Source of the DNA: Halobacillus shinanisalinarum
Lineage (GTDB): Bacteria > Bacillota > Bacilli > Bacillales > Halobacillaceae
Assembly (NCBI RefSeq): GCF_022919835.1
Contig: NZ_CP095074.1
Coordinates: 620,001-684,000, forward strand
Direction: 5' to 3'
Length of the DNA: 64,000 nucleotides
Below, piece by piece: positions 27,930 to 35,816 of the stretch; position 1 is the stretch's first letter, and each line of letters begins with the position of its first letter. Under the pieces are notes generated by a model. The model ran no database searches, was not told the DNA's origin, and worked only from the letters and a program-made list of their open reading frames with translations. Position numbers and translations under genes: made by a program.

Positions 27930-28121
27930 TTAGTATTTGTGGTCTTTCTCTTCTTTCAATTCCTTGTACCGTATCAGGGATTCCATCACAACATCTTGAT
28001 TCTCTCGAATGTACTCCTGATGCTTCTCATGCAGCCAATCGTTGTAAGAAAAGTCCTGAACTGTTAAAAGTGTTTGGACAAGATCTTTCGATTGTTTGAC
28101 TTCGCGGTTCGTCGCTCCCAT
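27930..28121 (-). CDS. Hypothetical small protein (63 aa)
   Basis: 63 residues, polar and helical, no membrane segment (QSKDLVQTLLTVQDFSYNDWLHEKHQEYIRENQDVVMESLIRYKELKEEK). ATG 28121 follows AAGGAGGTGAT. It is first in the block that encodes the membrane complex. Function unknown. Confidence 0.6.
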   Translation of the reverse strand: MGATNREVKQSKDLVQTLLTVQDFSYNDWLHEKHQEYIRENQDVVMESLIRYKELKEEKDHKY

Positions 28122-28153
28122 TGTTTATCACCTCCTTCAAGGAATTTAGACAT

Positions 28154-28186
28154 AAAAAAAGAAGCGATCTTAAGAAGATCCCTTCG
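28154..28186 (-). terminator. Terminator after the 142-aa lipoprotein gene
   Basis: GCGAAG-G-GATCTT-CTT-AAGATC-G-CTTC stem on the minus strand followed by seven T. It separates the lipoprotein gene from the transfer operon. Confidence 0.8.
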
Positions 28187-28188
28187 CG

Positions 28189-28617
28189 TTAAGAGTTTAT
28201 ATTGTCAATAAATTGTTGAAGTGCCTTCTCCTTTTCATCTTCGGTAGGATGATCGGCATTTCTTAAAGATACATATTCCTCTAAAGTTCCGTCCTTATAA
28301 ATACCTAAAGTACCAAATTGAATATCCTTTAGGCCTAAATCTTTAGGTTTTAAACCATTATCAAGCATATCTTTTGACTTAGCGTTTATTTCCATCACAT
28401 TAATAGATTCAATGGTTTCTTCTACAAGCTTAATATTTGCCTTACGCTCTTCTTTATCTTCAGTATTATTAAGCAATATATAAGCTTTTTCTTTATCTTT
28501 AATGTAACTTTCCATTTCTTCTGGTGATAAAGACTCGACTTGACCTGTGGCTCCACAACCTGCGAGGATAAAGGCCAACAGTAATCCAGCCAAACCACCG
28601 ATCCATCGTCTCTTCAT
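28189..28617 (-). CDS. Small lipoprotein of the conjugative element
   Basis: 142 residues with a signal peptide and lipobox LAGC (Cys 21). The mature part is hydrophilic and helical (SLSPEEMESYIKDKEKAYILLNNTEDKEERKANIKL). No family recognised. It has its own terminator, and a 495-base gap lies upstream, so it is probably an independent unit. Lipoproteins in such elements can mediate surface exclusion or entry control; here that is speculation. Confidence 0.65.
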   Translation of the reverse strand: MKRRWIGGLAGLLLAFILAGCGATGQVESLSPEEMESYIKDKEKAYILLNNTEDKEERKANIKLVEETIESINVMEINAKSKDMLDNGLKPKDLGLKDIQFGTLGIYKDGTLEEYVSLRNADHPTEDEKEKALQQFIDNINS

Positions 28618-29112
28618 CGGATCAATCCCTTCTTGAGTGGTTCGTATAACGATTCTAACACCTACTCAAACAAAAATCCACGTTTTGGAAAGAAACGTAG
28701 GACCATCTTAAAGCAGAAATGCTCAAACTGACTGTTAGATGTTTAAACAGCAAATTGTCACTCTGTTTTCTTTAAATAAGTAATTGTTTATGGCTGGATA
28801 CAATCAACCCTATGCAGATTGCATCATGAATTTCATGAAGCTCTGCAATGTACAACGTTTCTAGCTTATACGAAGAACTTTATGTATCTAGGTTGCTCTT
28901 TAGAAGATTTCTTCGGAATCTCACCTCATCTTCGCAAAGGCCACCATCATCAATACAACGCATACCGGTCACTAGATGCATTTCACGTACCACGCATCGA
29001 ACGTTTATCGACTGCTAGGAATGTCCTGCGACCGTTCCGCCCCCTAGCATAGATATGTATTTTTCAAAGATCAAAAGGTGCTAGTTTAAGCACGTATTAG
29101 AATCGTTATATA
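28618..29112. other. 495-base gap without a supported gene
   Basis: The stretch between the lipoprotein gene and the 77-residue gene holds no convincing reading frame. A plus-strand frame at 28819-29052 has odd composition (Cys/His/Phe-rich) and no ribosome site. The part from about 28930 to 29045 is more GC-rich than its surroundings, which could mean a remnant of another mobile element. Confidence 0.4.
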
Positions 29113-29346
29113 TTATATGACTTGTTGTAACTCACTTTTAGGATTTCGACGTTTGGCAATCGTCCTAAACTTTTTATCCTTTACCGTTCGAATACGATAA
29201 TAAATACTCGCCAATTTCTCATAATGACCATCTTTATCAATGGCCCAAAGACCATGTACATCATAACGTTTTCCTTCAAAGGTTTTGATGTTATCGGCTT
29301 GGGATGAAATGTCATAAAAAGCGAAGTGTTTTTTCCACTTTCCCAT
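29113..29346 (-). CDS. Hypothetical protein (77 aa)
   Basis: 77 residues, basic (GKRYDVHGLWAIDKDGHYEKLASIYYRIRTVKDKKFRTIAKRR), probably a small beta-barrel-like soluble protein. ATG 29346 follows GAGGGGAATT. It is located downstream of the DnaD-like gene. Function unknown. Confidence 0.55.
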   Translation of the reverse strand: MGKWKKHFAFYDISSQADNIKTFEGKRYDVHGLWAIDKDGHYEKLASIYYRIRTVKDKKFRTIAKRRNPKSELQQVI

Positions 29347-29391
29347 ATAATTCCCCTCCTCATATTCCTTTAGAAAATATTGAATTAAGTT

Positions 29392-30417
29392 TCAGGGGTC
29401 CCCTACAATCCTTAGATTTGATTTGAATTGTAAGATTTGTATTGCTGATCTTCTCCCTTCACTAATAGCAATAATATCCCCTTTTGATAGGTCGTACCTG
29501 TAATCAATTGCTTCAAGAATATCCTCTAGAGATCGTTTTAACTTTATTCCAAGTTCAATGGTTCGGGCCGTACTCTCAAGACTTGGTTGTTCCTTCGGTT
29601 TTTCGTCTGTTTGTTGTCGGTCACGTGGTTTAAACCACTCTGGCAAGACTTCTTGGTTATATGGTCGTTTGGAGAACGAAGCCCGGCTATTTTGCTGATT
29701 TTTATACTCAACCTCTTCACCCTGAGCCTGATCAAGACTTTCCACACCTTTGTTCACCCAAGAGTGGAGAATACTTTTGACATAGCCCCAGCTTGGTTTA
29801 TTGCGGTCCAAAGAACGTTTCATGGCTTCAATAACCATTTGCTCTCCAAGATCCTCAATCCAAGTTAAGAGCTCCTCAGAGATTTGAGGACGAATCATGC
29901 CAAAGTTAGTTTGATAAAATTGAATCGCATCCCCCTGTGCGTGCCCAGTTGTAGAAGTAGGTATAAATTCTTCTACATTCTTAACTTCTTTAAGTTCTTG
30001 TTCATTCTTGAATGTGTCTTTTTGCTGTCCTTTTGATGGTAGGGGGCTGTCTTTTTGCTGGCTTTCTGGTGTTGTTTTGTTGTCGTCATCTTCTTCGTTA
30101 GATTGATAGATTGCCCAGTTGTCAACGGTTATAACACTATATTTGTTGGTGGAATGGATGGTTATTACACCGTCCTCCTGTAAGATTTTCAGATAATCTC
30201 GAACTGTTGATTCATTCATATTTAATTCGGCAGAAGCTTTTTTTCTGCCAAAGATAAATTGACCAGGCTCCAGTTGAACCTTCTGTCTTCCTACCCTTGT
30301 TTCTGCTTCCTTATGACTTGATTTTGTTAAACAGTATATAAAAACCTTCAACATCTTTTCATTCTCAAATATTTCACTATGAAGGATCTTTCGATGTAAT
30401 TTTATCCACCCTTGCAA
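29392..30417 (-). CDS. DnaD-domain replication initiator/helicase loader-like protein
   Basis: 341 residues. The N-terminal ~110 residues form a winged-helix module of the phage replisome-organizer type (WIKLHRKILHSEIFENEKMLKVFIY... GQFIFGRKKASAELNMNESTVRDYLKILQEDGVITI). A DnaD-like helical domain follows (about 165-230: YQTNFGMIRPQISEELLTWIEDLG... WGYVKSILHSWVNKGV). Such proteins load the host helicase at an element origin, which would allow autonomous replication after excision. The linker between the two is long and polar. The start is ATG 30417 behind GGAGGGGT. Confidence 0.8.
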   Translation of the reverse strand: MQGWIKLHRKILHSEIFENEKMLKVFIYCLTKSSHKEAETRVGRQKVQLEPGQFIFGRKKASAELNMNESTVRDYLKILQEDGVITIHSTNKYSVITVDNWAIYQSNEEDDDNKTTPESQQKDSPLPSKGQQKDTFKNEQELKEVKNVEEFIPTSTTGHAQGDAIQFYQTNFGMIRPQISEELLTWIEDLGEQMVIEAMKRSLDRNKPSWGYVKSILHSWVNKGVESLDQAQGEEVEYKNQQNSRASFSKRPYNQEVLPEWFKPRDRQQTDEKPKEQPSLESTARTIELGIKLKRSLEDILEAIDYRYDLSKGDIIAISEGRRSAIQILQFKSNLRIVGDP

Positions 30418-30610
30418 TTATACCCCTCCTCCTGAGTTATCTTCTTTAGCAGAATAAAAATAAACAAATACCTTAATACCTAGAATCCCTATCCATCCTT
30501 AGCTTGACTTTAAGAAATCCGATGAAGACCCAGTTTCTAGGTAATTAATACACCTTTTAGATGAAATAAAAATGGTTTCTCACTATTTCATCTCTCCATC
30601 TCCCAACAGC

Positions 30611-30690
30611 TTGTGATGACAAACCATGCATGATATATTATAAATATTGTCGTGCCGTTTATGGGTTGCAGCCCTGAACGGTTTTTTTAT
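30611..30690 (+). ncRNA. Possible very short plus-strand transcript (promoter plus terminator)
   Basis: On the plus strand TTGTGA (30611) and TATATT (30634) are 17 bases apart, a good sigma-A promoter. Just 15 bases past the -10 box a hairpin begins (CCGTT...GGG-TTGCAG-CCC...AACGG) and ends in seven T at about 30690. No plus-strand gene precedes it. The orientation of the T-run shows the terminator acts on the plus strand, opposite to all nearby genes. A ~45-nt RNA antisense to the end of the 88-residue gene is one reading. Confidence 0.35.
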
Positions 30691-30925
30691 GTTTGAGATT
30701 ATTTACGACCAATGCTCCGTCAACTGCTCTTTTCATAAAATACTGTAAATTTTCCGGTGATATTGAAGTTCCTACCTTCAGCCCTCTTTCCGTTGCGGCA
30801 TTCACCATACCTATAAAAAGCTGATCACGTACCTTTTCAAATACATGCAATTCTCTCTCGGTTAAGATCTCGTCATACTGATGTGCAATGATATTTATAG
30901 GATTCTGAACTTCCTTCTCTGTCAT
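30659..30925 (-). CDS. Hypothetical protein (88 aa)
   Basis: 88 residues, helical and soluble (YDEILTERELHVFEKVRDQLFIGMVNAATERGLKVGTSISPENLQYFMKRAVDGAL in outline: long helix, short loop with GLKVGTSI, helix). ATG 30925 follows GAAGGGAGG. It is located between the XRE regulator and the DnaD-like gene. No family recognised. Confidence 0.6.
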   Translation of the reverse strand: MTEKEVQNPINIIAHQYDEILTERELHVFEKVRDQLFIGMVNAATERGLKVGTSISPENLQYFMKRAVDGALVVNNLKHKKTVQGCNP

Positions 30926-31062
30926 ATAATTCCTCCCTTCAATTTTTTCGAGTGAACTTAATAAGATTTCTGGCAGTTACTAAAAAACTTTTTTCGATAC
31001 AGCATGGCTAATGCGACTAATAAAGGATGATGATCGTTAAATCTCTTGCTCCTTCATAGCTT

Positions 31063-31584
31063 TTAAATCTGTCCCCTAATCCAGCCCTTCTCTTTCCAAT
31101 CTGGAATTTTTCTACTCATATGTTTTCTTAATGAAATCGAATACTCAGAGGCTAAAATTACTTTCATATTACTTATAGCGATTTCAGTGTCTAGGAGCTC
31201 ATCAACCGCGCTAGCGATCCTCTTTCTCTCTTCCCAGTCTGCTTCCTTCGGTGGTTTACATAGGCTGACTTCATTTAGAATAGCCAAAGCCTTTTCCATT
31301 TCTCTAACAGTAATTTCCTTAATACATAACCGATGCCATTCAATGCTTGTCCCAGTAAGTTGAGGTGCTGTAAAACCATTTGAGAATTCATACATAACGT
31401 TCATAGCGTAAATGGGATCGTCATAGCAACTTAGTGATTTTCTTGCTATTTCTTCATGTAGCCTTCGTCTTCCTGTTTCTACATGTGATACTAACTGCTT
31501 ACTGATGTTTAAGTCATGAGCAACTTGTTCCTGTGTGAGTCCTTGCCTTGCTCTTAGTTGTTTTAAAGCTTGTCCAAAGTTCAT
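31063..31584 (-). CDS. XRE-family regulator with C-terminal helical domain
   Basis: 173 residues. Residues 1-60 are a Cro/C1-type helix-turn-helix (FGQALKQLRARQGLTQEQVAHDLNISKQLVSHVETG). The rest is a helical domain, no protease motif. ATG 31584 follows GGAGGGGGG. It is first in the minus-strand block of replication and transfer genes, and an inverted repeat just upstream may be its operator. It probably controls the transfer genes. Confidence 0.75.
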   Translation of the reverse strand: MNFGQALKQLRARQGLTQEQVAHDLNISKQLVSHVETGRRRLHEEIARKSLSCYDDPIYAMNVMYEFSNGFTAPQLTGTSIEWHRLCIKEITVREMEKALAILNEVSLCKPPKEADWEERKRIASAVDELLDTEIAISNMKVILASEYSISLRKHMSRKIPDWKEKGWIRGQI

Positions 31585-31600
31585 GGCCCCCCTCCTTTTT

Positions 31601-31628
31601 TGTATTTTGGGACCTGTTCTAAAATACA
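31601..31628. promoter_or_regulatory. Inverted repeat upstream of the XRE gene, likely operator
   Basis: TGTATTTT (31601-31608) and AAAATACA (31621-31628) are a perfect 8-base inverted repeat with a 12-base spacer, 17-44 bases before the XRE start codon, where a promoter is expected. Confidence 0.5.
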
Positions 31629-31657
31629 GTGGGCCAATATAAAATTTTACAGGATGA

Positions 31658-31798
31658 CTATTTAGTGCTAGTCTGATACTCTTCCTTCTTATCGAAGTAA
31701 GGGGCTAAAGCATGTTGAAAAGCTTTCTTGGCTGGGACATCACCAAACGTTTCTTTCACAAGCTTAAGTGGCGACTGCTTTTGTTTTTGTTTAGCCAT
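31658..31798 (-). CDS. Small hypothetical protein (46 aa)
   Basis: 46 residues starting MAKQKQKQSPLKLVKETFGDVP. ATG 31798 follows GAGGTGAT; an upstream in-frame start at 31852 is less well placed. It is basic at the N-terminus and lies between two XRE genes, similar to small excisionase- or antirepressor-sized products, though nothing in the sequence proves either. Confidence 0.5.
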   Translation of the reverse strand: MAKQKQKQSPLKLVKETFGDVPAKKAFQHALAPYFDKKEEYQTSTK

Positions 31799-31867
31799 AT
31801 CATCACCTCGTTTTATGTGTATGCTACGGATCAATGAGGACAGCCCTATCAATCTTTAGATAATTAG

Positions 31868-32092
31868 CTAAACAACATCATTGGACGAAGTGTCCAAATC
31901 TGGATTTAAAAAAAGATCATCAACAGTGTGATCTAATTCATCTGCAATTTTTTTCGCTAAATCAATACCAGGATTTCGAGATCCCTTTTCAATCTTGTAA
32001 TAATACGATGCCGAAATACCAATCTTTCCTGCTAATGAATCTACATCCTTCAAGCCTTTTTCCAAGCGAACAGACTTAAGTTTAATTCTCAA
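31868..32092 (-). CDS. Small XRE-family regulator
   Basis: 74 residues, nearly all one Cro/C1 helix-turn-helix domain (SVRLEKGLKDVDSLAGKIGISASYYYKIEKGSRNPG). TTG 32092 is the start, 6 bases after GGAGG. It is transcribed away from the ImmR-like gene, in the position of the early gene that is divergent to immR in ICEBs1-like elements. A TTGGAC-N5-GTCCAA palindrome lies in its 3' end (31881-31897). Confidence 0.75.
   Translation of the reverse strand: MRIKLKSVRLEKGLKDVDSLAGKIGISASYYYKIEKGSRNPGIDLAKKIADELDHTVDDLFLNPDLDTSSNDVV
31881..31897. promoter_or_regulatory. Intragenic copy of the TTGGAC/GTCCAA palindrome
   Basis: Perfect TTGGAC-N5-GTCCAA within the last codons of the small XRE gene. The same spacing and core occur twice in the divergent promoter region 32.1 kb, so it is likely a further repressor site. 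Confidence 0.5.
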
Positions 32093-32107
32093 ATTATCCC
32101 TCCTCCA

Positions 32108-32209
32108 TTGGACAATTCGTCCTGTTAAGGAAAAGCTTAATGGACATAACGTCCATTGTCAATAAAAAATCCCCAATTTGTCCAATATTATTTATCAAAT
32201 TGGACAAAT
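32108..32209. promoter_or_regulatory. Operator array in the divergent regulator promoter
   Basis: Between the two XRE genes: TTGGAC-AATTC-GTCCTG (32108-32124), ATGGAC-ATAAC-GTCCAT (32140-32156), and an 11-base inverted repeat ATTTGTCCAAT...ATTGGACAAAT (32176-32209). All share GGAC/GTCC half-sites. This is the expected binding region for an ImmR-like repressor that controls both directions. Confidence 0.65.
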
Positions 32210-32256
32210 AGGGTAAAATTAAATTATATTATAATGTCGTAAACGGAGGGTTGCCG

Positions 32257-32679
32257 ATGGATTTTCATAAAAGGTTAACGCTTTTGAGGAAGAAAAAGAA
32301 ATTATCTAGAGAAGACCTTGCAAAGAAACTTGAATTATCTTACTCAGCAATTTCAAAATATGAATCTGGCAATCGTCAACCTGACTATAATACACTGAGG
32401 GAAATTTCTGACTTCTTTAACTGCTCAATTGATTACTTATTAGGAAAAGAGCAATATCAATATAACGATACTCACAGTAACTTTGATCCTATTAGGGAAA
32501 CGAATAACCTCTTTATAAAATACGGAGTTGAGGATGCGGGTTTTTGGGATATTGAAAAATGGAAAGAGATGTCTCCTGAAGATATTCGTAGTTTAGAGGA
32601 TTATTTTGATTATTTATATAATAAGAGTAGGGATAAAAATCTTAAGAGTAAAGATCATAAAGAGGTTGATGATATTTAA
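32257..32679 (+). CDS. ImmR-like XRE repressor
   Basis: 140 residues from ATG 32257, 6 bases after GGAGGG (a TTG at 32251 lies too near). A Cro/C1 helix-turn-helix fills residues 5-62 (RLTLLRKKKKLSREDLAKKLELSYSAISKYESGNRQPDYNTL in outline). The C-terminal ~70 residues are acidic and helical, with the YGVEDAGFWDIEKW segment. It is followed by an ImmA-like protease gene, the immR-immA pair known from ICEBs1 and related phages, so it probably keeps the element silent. The TATAAT-like box at 32230 may be its promoter. Confidence 0.82.
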   Translation: MDFHKRLTLLRKKKKLSREDLAKKLELSYSAISKYESGNRQPDYNTLREISDFFNCSIDYLLGKEQYQYNDTHSNFDPIRETNNLFIKYGVEDAGFWDIEKWKEMSPEDIRSLEDYFDYLYNKSRDKNLKSKDHKEVDDI

Positions 32680-32885
32680 ACTGAAGAAAATAATAACGTC
32701 TGCCTCGGCACTTATTACCACTAGCAGTAAAGTAAATACTTATTTGTATATCTGTGAAGGTTAGGATCTTTATCAATGCAGGCACTCTAGGAAAAAGGTT
32801 TATTAACAGTAGATTATAAATATACTCATATAGAAAATACAATAGGGTTACCTTAATAAGGCATTAAATATGCTTTATTTTTTTA

Positions 32886-32914
32886 TTGATAAATCGAACG
32901 TTTGTTCCTATAAT
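32886..32914 (+). promoter_or_regulatory. Sigma-A promoter of immA with an embedded LexA-type box
   Basis: TTGATA (32886-32891), 17-base spacer, TATAAT (32909-32914): a near-consensus promoter. In the spacer is CGAACGTTTGTTCC (32895-32908), which differs from the Bacillus LexA consensus CGAACRNRYGTTYC at one position. The site covers the whole -35/-10 gap, so LexA would block polymerase, and DNA damage would release the gene. Confidence 0.7.
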
Positions 32915-32937
32915 AATTAGCAAGGACGGTGCTTATC

Positions 32938-33429
32938 TTGTATTTTCCAACTTATACAACAACCCATTTAGAGGATTGGGTCTCGGATTGGTATTTAAAA
33001 TTACATATAACTATACCCTCACAACTCATGGCTTATACCATCGCTCGGAAGTACGAAACTTTTTTACACCGTAAGCCTGTATCCCCACACTATGAAGTGT
33101 TTGGAAGGTTCCGGGCCATCACGGTGGATTCAAGGCGCACTAAAGAAGTTCAACGTGAGCAATTTTATCATGAGTTTTGTCATCTTCTTAGACATGTAGG
33201 GAAACAAACCATGATGCCTCCTGCATTTCGTGAGCTCCAGGAACGAGATGCCCGGCATTTTACTTTTTATGCAGCCCTTCCCTACCATATGATTTCTCAA
33301 TACGATATTAACAACCCTAACCTACTAGATCAGTGGGTAAAAGATTTTAGAGTGACAACTGAGCTTTGTAGGAAACGCCTTCAGCAGATTAAAGAAAGGG
33401 AAAATCGATATATATTGAATAAACAATGA
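32938..33429 (+). CDS. ImmA/IrrE-family metalloprotease
   Basis: 163 residues. The zinc motif HEFCH (HExxH) lies near residue 82, followed by RHFTFYAALPYHMI with the downstream part of the active site. The N-terminus (TTTHLEDWVSDWYLKLHI) is typical of the family. It should cleave the neighbouring ImmR-like repressor when activated, releasing the element. TTG 32938 is preferred over GTG 32929: AAGGA at 32922 is 11 bases from TTG but only 2 from GTG. The gap to immR (258 bases) is larger than usual and contains its own SOS-type promoter. Confidence 0.85.
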   Translation: MYFPTYTTTHLEDWVSDWYLKLHITIPSQLMAYTIARKYETFLHRKPVSPHYEVFGRFRAITVDSRRTKEVQREQFYHEFCHLLRHVGKQTMMPPAFRELQERDARHFTFYAALPYHMISQYDINNPNLLDQWVKDFRVTTELCRKRLQQIKERENRYILNKQ

Positions 33430-33906
33430 TAACCTGGGGGTTAAATCATTGCCCCTCGAGCTATCTTCGTCATGGTTTGCAAATGTACGCTTCTCACTTG
33501 GTATAATTTGGGTTATCCCTGAAAAATAGTAATATCCTTAGTATTTTCTGTTAACAATCAACGGTCAAGCTATTAGCATAAGTCCAGTTAGATCCCCATC
33601 CTTCTAATTAACGTGATGCAAATAAAATGGTCACAAAACACCTAACGTTACATGTTCATTCGCTGGGCAGCTCTTAACACAGAAACCAATGGAATATTTT
33701 TGATCATATTTTGTCTTTATTTTTCGAAAGTATAGGAATTTTGCATGTATCATTGTAAAATAAAAAGGCACAGAGCTCCGTTTAATAACAAAGAACAAAA
33801 AGTAAATAAAACTACTGATAGACTTTCCACAGTGGTACAGCTTACCAACGATAAAAAATGTAAATGTAACAGTAGCCAATCTTAAAATAAAAGAAGGAGT
33901 GTCAAT
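33430..33906. other. 477-base gap; contains the duplicated element-end sequence
   Basis: From about 33447 to 33490 the sequence CCCCTCGAGCTATCTT...GGTTTGCAAATG matches 37372-37403 next to gerE. Past 33490 the match stops. The remainder, to the start of gene A, has no supported gene; a minus-strand frame at 33631-33879 is Phe/Ser/Tyr-rich and looks spurious. Confidence 0.5.
33447..33490 (+). repeat. Element-end repeat, copy 1
   Basis: Shares CCCCTCG-G/AGCT-TCTT and the exact GGTTTGCAAATG with copy 2 at the gerE junction (37372-37403). Both copies stand right behind an immA reading frame, intact here and decayed there. The pattern marks an attachment-site-like element end. Confidence 0.6.
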
Positions 33907-35168
33907 ATGTTGAACGCATTATTAGAGAGGGTTTTCCAAAGACTGAACACACAAAATGTTGAAGAAGTCATTGCTAGAACAAACCCAAAATGGAGTAGAG
34001 GTAAAAAGCAAAAGAACAAACAGGACCTTTTACCTGACTTCTTAGATCTTGCAGATTTTATTGAAGAGGGAGAAATAGAAGACTTTGTAGAAATGGCAGT
34101 AATGACTAATCAAAAGGGGTGGCCAGCATATACTTATAGGGTAAGATCTACAGAATTTTTTCAAACAGACCAATCCGAAAAGTTTGATAGCGTCCCATTT
34201 CAAAATCATTACATTATAATATTAGAAGACTCTTGTGAAACCGAAGATGAGTACAGATTTAATTTACGGATCAAAGAATATGCGGAGAAATGGCGACACG
34301 GTGGGGTTCTAAACACTGACAGCCTTACTGCAGTATATAGAATCCCTGTTATTATTAATAAGATTAAAGAAAAACTTACAATTCATGCTGGGAATGAAAC
34401 TATTCATGATGTCGTAAGTACTTACTTGAAAAATAATTTAAACTGGCCTATTTCACAATATACAATCCGAGAGAACATAAATCAAACTTTCCAGCTTGGC
34501 AATGCAAGCTATAATACTGCAATTTTCTTAGACTTTATATATAATAGACTTAGCAAACATGGGATAGAGGTTAAATTCGAAGAAATTAAATTTGATACCG
34601 AGGGACGCCTTCAAAACAGTGAAGGTATTAAGAAGATCACATTAAATGGAAGTAATATACTGTCATCACAGTCTGCTTGTGAGTATATTACTATGGGAAG
34701 TTCAATAATAGTATTTAAACTTAAAATGACTTATAATAACAGAAATTTTTCCGGTGCCTTTTCTGTAAAAGAAAGAGACATGGATACTCTAAAAATTGTT
34801 GTTATCGACCAATTTGAGTCTGAGTTTAAGGAAGAGGTTATGGAAATCATTCAAGATTGCTATATTCAAATGTGTACCAGTGGCATTTATGATATGAATG
34901 AAACCAAAAGAACACTAGATACTATTTACGAAAAGTTTGCTCGAGGGATAAGTTAGTCTACAAAGAAATAGCTACAAGCGTCGGACAACTGTCAGATGAT
35001 TTACTAGACCTGCTTGATCCTGAAGAATTAAGTAGTCAAGACTTAGAAAACGTTACTCAACAAATGCAAATAATTTTTGATGCAATAGGGTATAATAATG
35101 CTTATGGTTCACTAGAGAGGTTAAAATCCTTTATTGAAGATGAAGATGATCCTATCGATGAAGAATAA
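33907..35168 (+). CDS. Cassette gene A: unrecognised protein, probable frameshift near the C-terminus
   Basis: ATG 33907 follows AAGGAGTG. The uninterrupted frame gives 349 residues and ends at 34956. Directly after it, a second open frame without any start codon runs to 35168 and encodes an acidic helical tail (QLSDDLLDLLDPEELSSQDLENV ... EDEDDPIDEE in outline). Adding one G in GGG at about 34942 joins them into a ~420-residue protein. The N-terminal 60 residues are charged and helical; then come mixed alpha/beta segments (NHYIIILEDSCETEDEY, AIFLDFIYNRLSKHGIEVKFEEI). No membrane segment, nuclease or nucleotide motif can be named. The composition is AT-rich, like its neighbours B and C and unlike the transfer genes. 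Confidence 0.6.
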
Positions 35169-35198
35169 GTAAATTTCAGAATATGGGGGAGAAATAAA

Positions 35199-35816
35199 AT
35201 GTTCATCGAAAGTGATGGTGTTATTTACAAATTCACTTCACCCGTATATAAAAAAGAACTAGAAATCCTCAAGCCAGACAGGTTTGAGGATTTCGAAATG
35301 ATATCATTAAGTAGTGATGTATTTTACATAAAATACACGTGGTTAGATAGTATAAGACTATACGACAAAATAATTTCTAAGAAGCAAACCTCTATTTCCT
35401 TTATTATAGATCATAAAAGAAATATTCTGCTCATATTTAGTGATTCGGAAAGTAAAATCAACCACTTGCTAGCTACAATAAAATATTATTTAGATAGTGA
35501 ATTAGAAAAAATTGACGTTTTTAATTTATTTTTAAAGGATAAGAAACAAATTAACGACTTTAAAATTTCCTCCCTAGACATTAATGATACTAATGGATTA
35601 AAAACAATAAACCTCATTGATCTTAAAAATAGAAAATATAAAGATTTTATCAATAAGAACTATAACAATATTACAAGCTTTACTATACAAATCAACAATT
35701 CTTATATTCATATTGATAAAAGTTCCCTTATTGGTGTTCCTAATAATTCTGATAAACAAAAGGTCCTTGAATTTTTAAAGGGAGTGGATAGTCATCTTGT
35801 ACAAAGCTCTTCATAG
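35199..35816 (+). CDS. Cassette gene B: unrecognised soluble protein
   Basis: 205 residues from ATG 35199, with GGGGGAG upstream, 30 bases behind gene A. The protein is alpha/beta, Ile/Lys/Asn-rich and has no membrane segment. Features: VFYIKYTWLDSIRLYDKII and SISFIIDHKRNILLIFSDSES. Its end overlaps the start of gene C by 20 bases, so translation is coupled. I cannot assign a family. The strong A+T bias suggests recent acquisition from a low-GC source. Confidence 0.65.
   Translation: MFIESDGVIYKFTSPVYKKELEILKPDRFEDFEMISLSSDVFYIKYTWLDSIRLYDKIISKKQTSISFIIDHKRNILLIFSDSESKINHLLATIKYYLDSELEKIDVFNLFLKDKKQINDFKISSLDINDTNGLKTINLIDLKNRKYKDFINKNYNNITSFTIQINNSYIHIDKSSLIGVPNNSDKQKVLEFLKGVDSHLVQSSS

Noticed and set aside
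28819..29052. Plus-strand 77-codon frame
   Set aside because: Odd amino-acid composition, no ribosome site and opposite to all neighbouring genes; not supported as a gene.
32140..32250. CRISPR-like short repeat array
   Set aside because: The repeats are palindromic operators of unequal spacing, not identical direct repeats with unique spacers. No CRISPR array was seen in the window.
33631..33879. Minus-strand 82-codon frame between immA and gene A
   Set aside because: Phe/Lys/Tyr-rich translation of AT-rich DNA, no ribosome site; the region is better read as an element end and leader.
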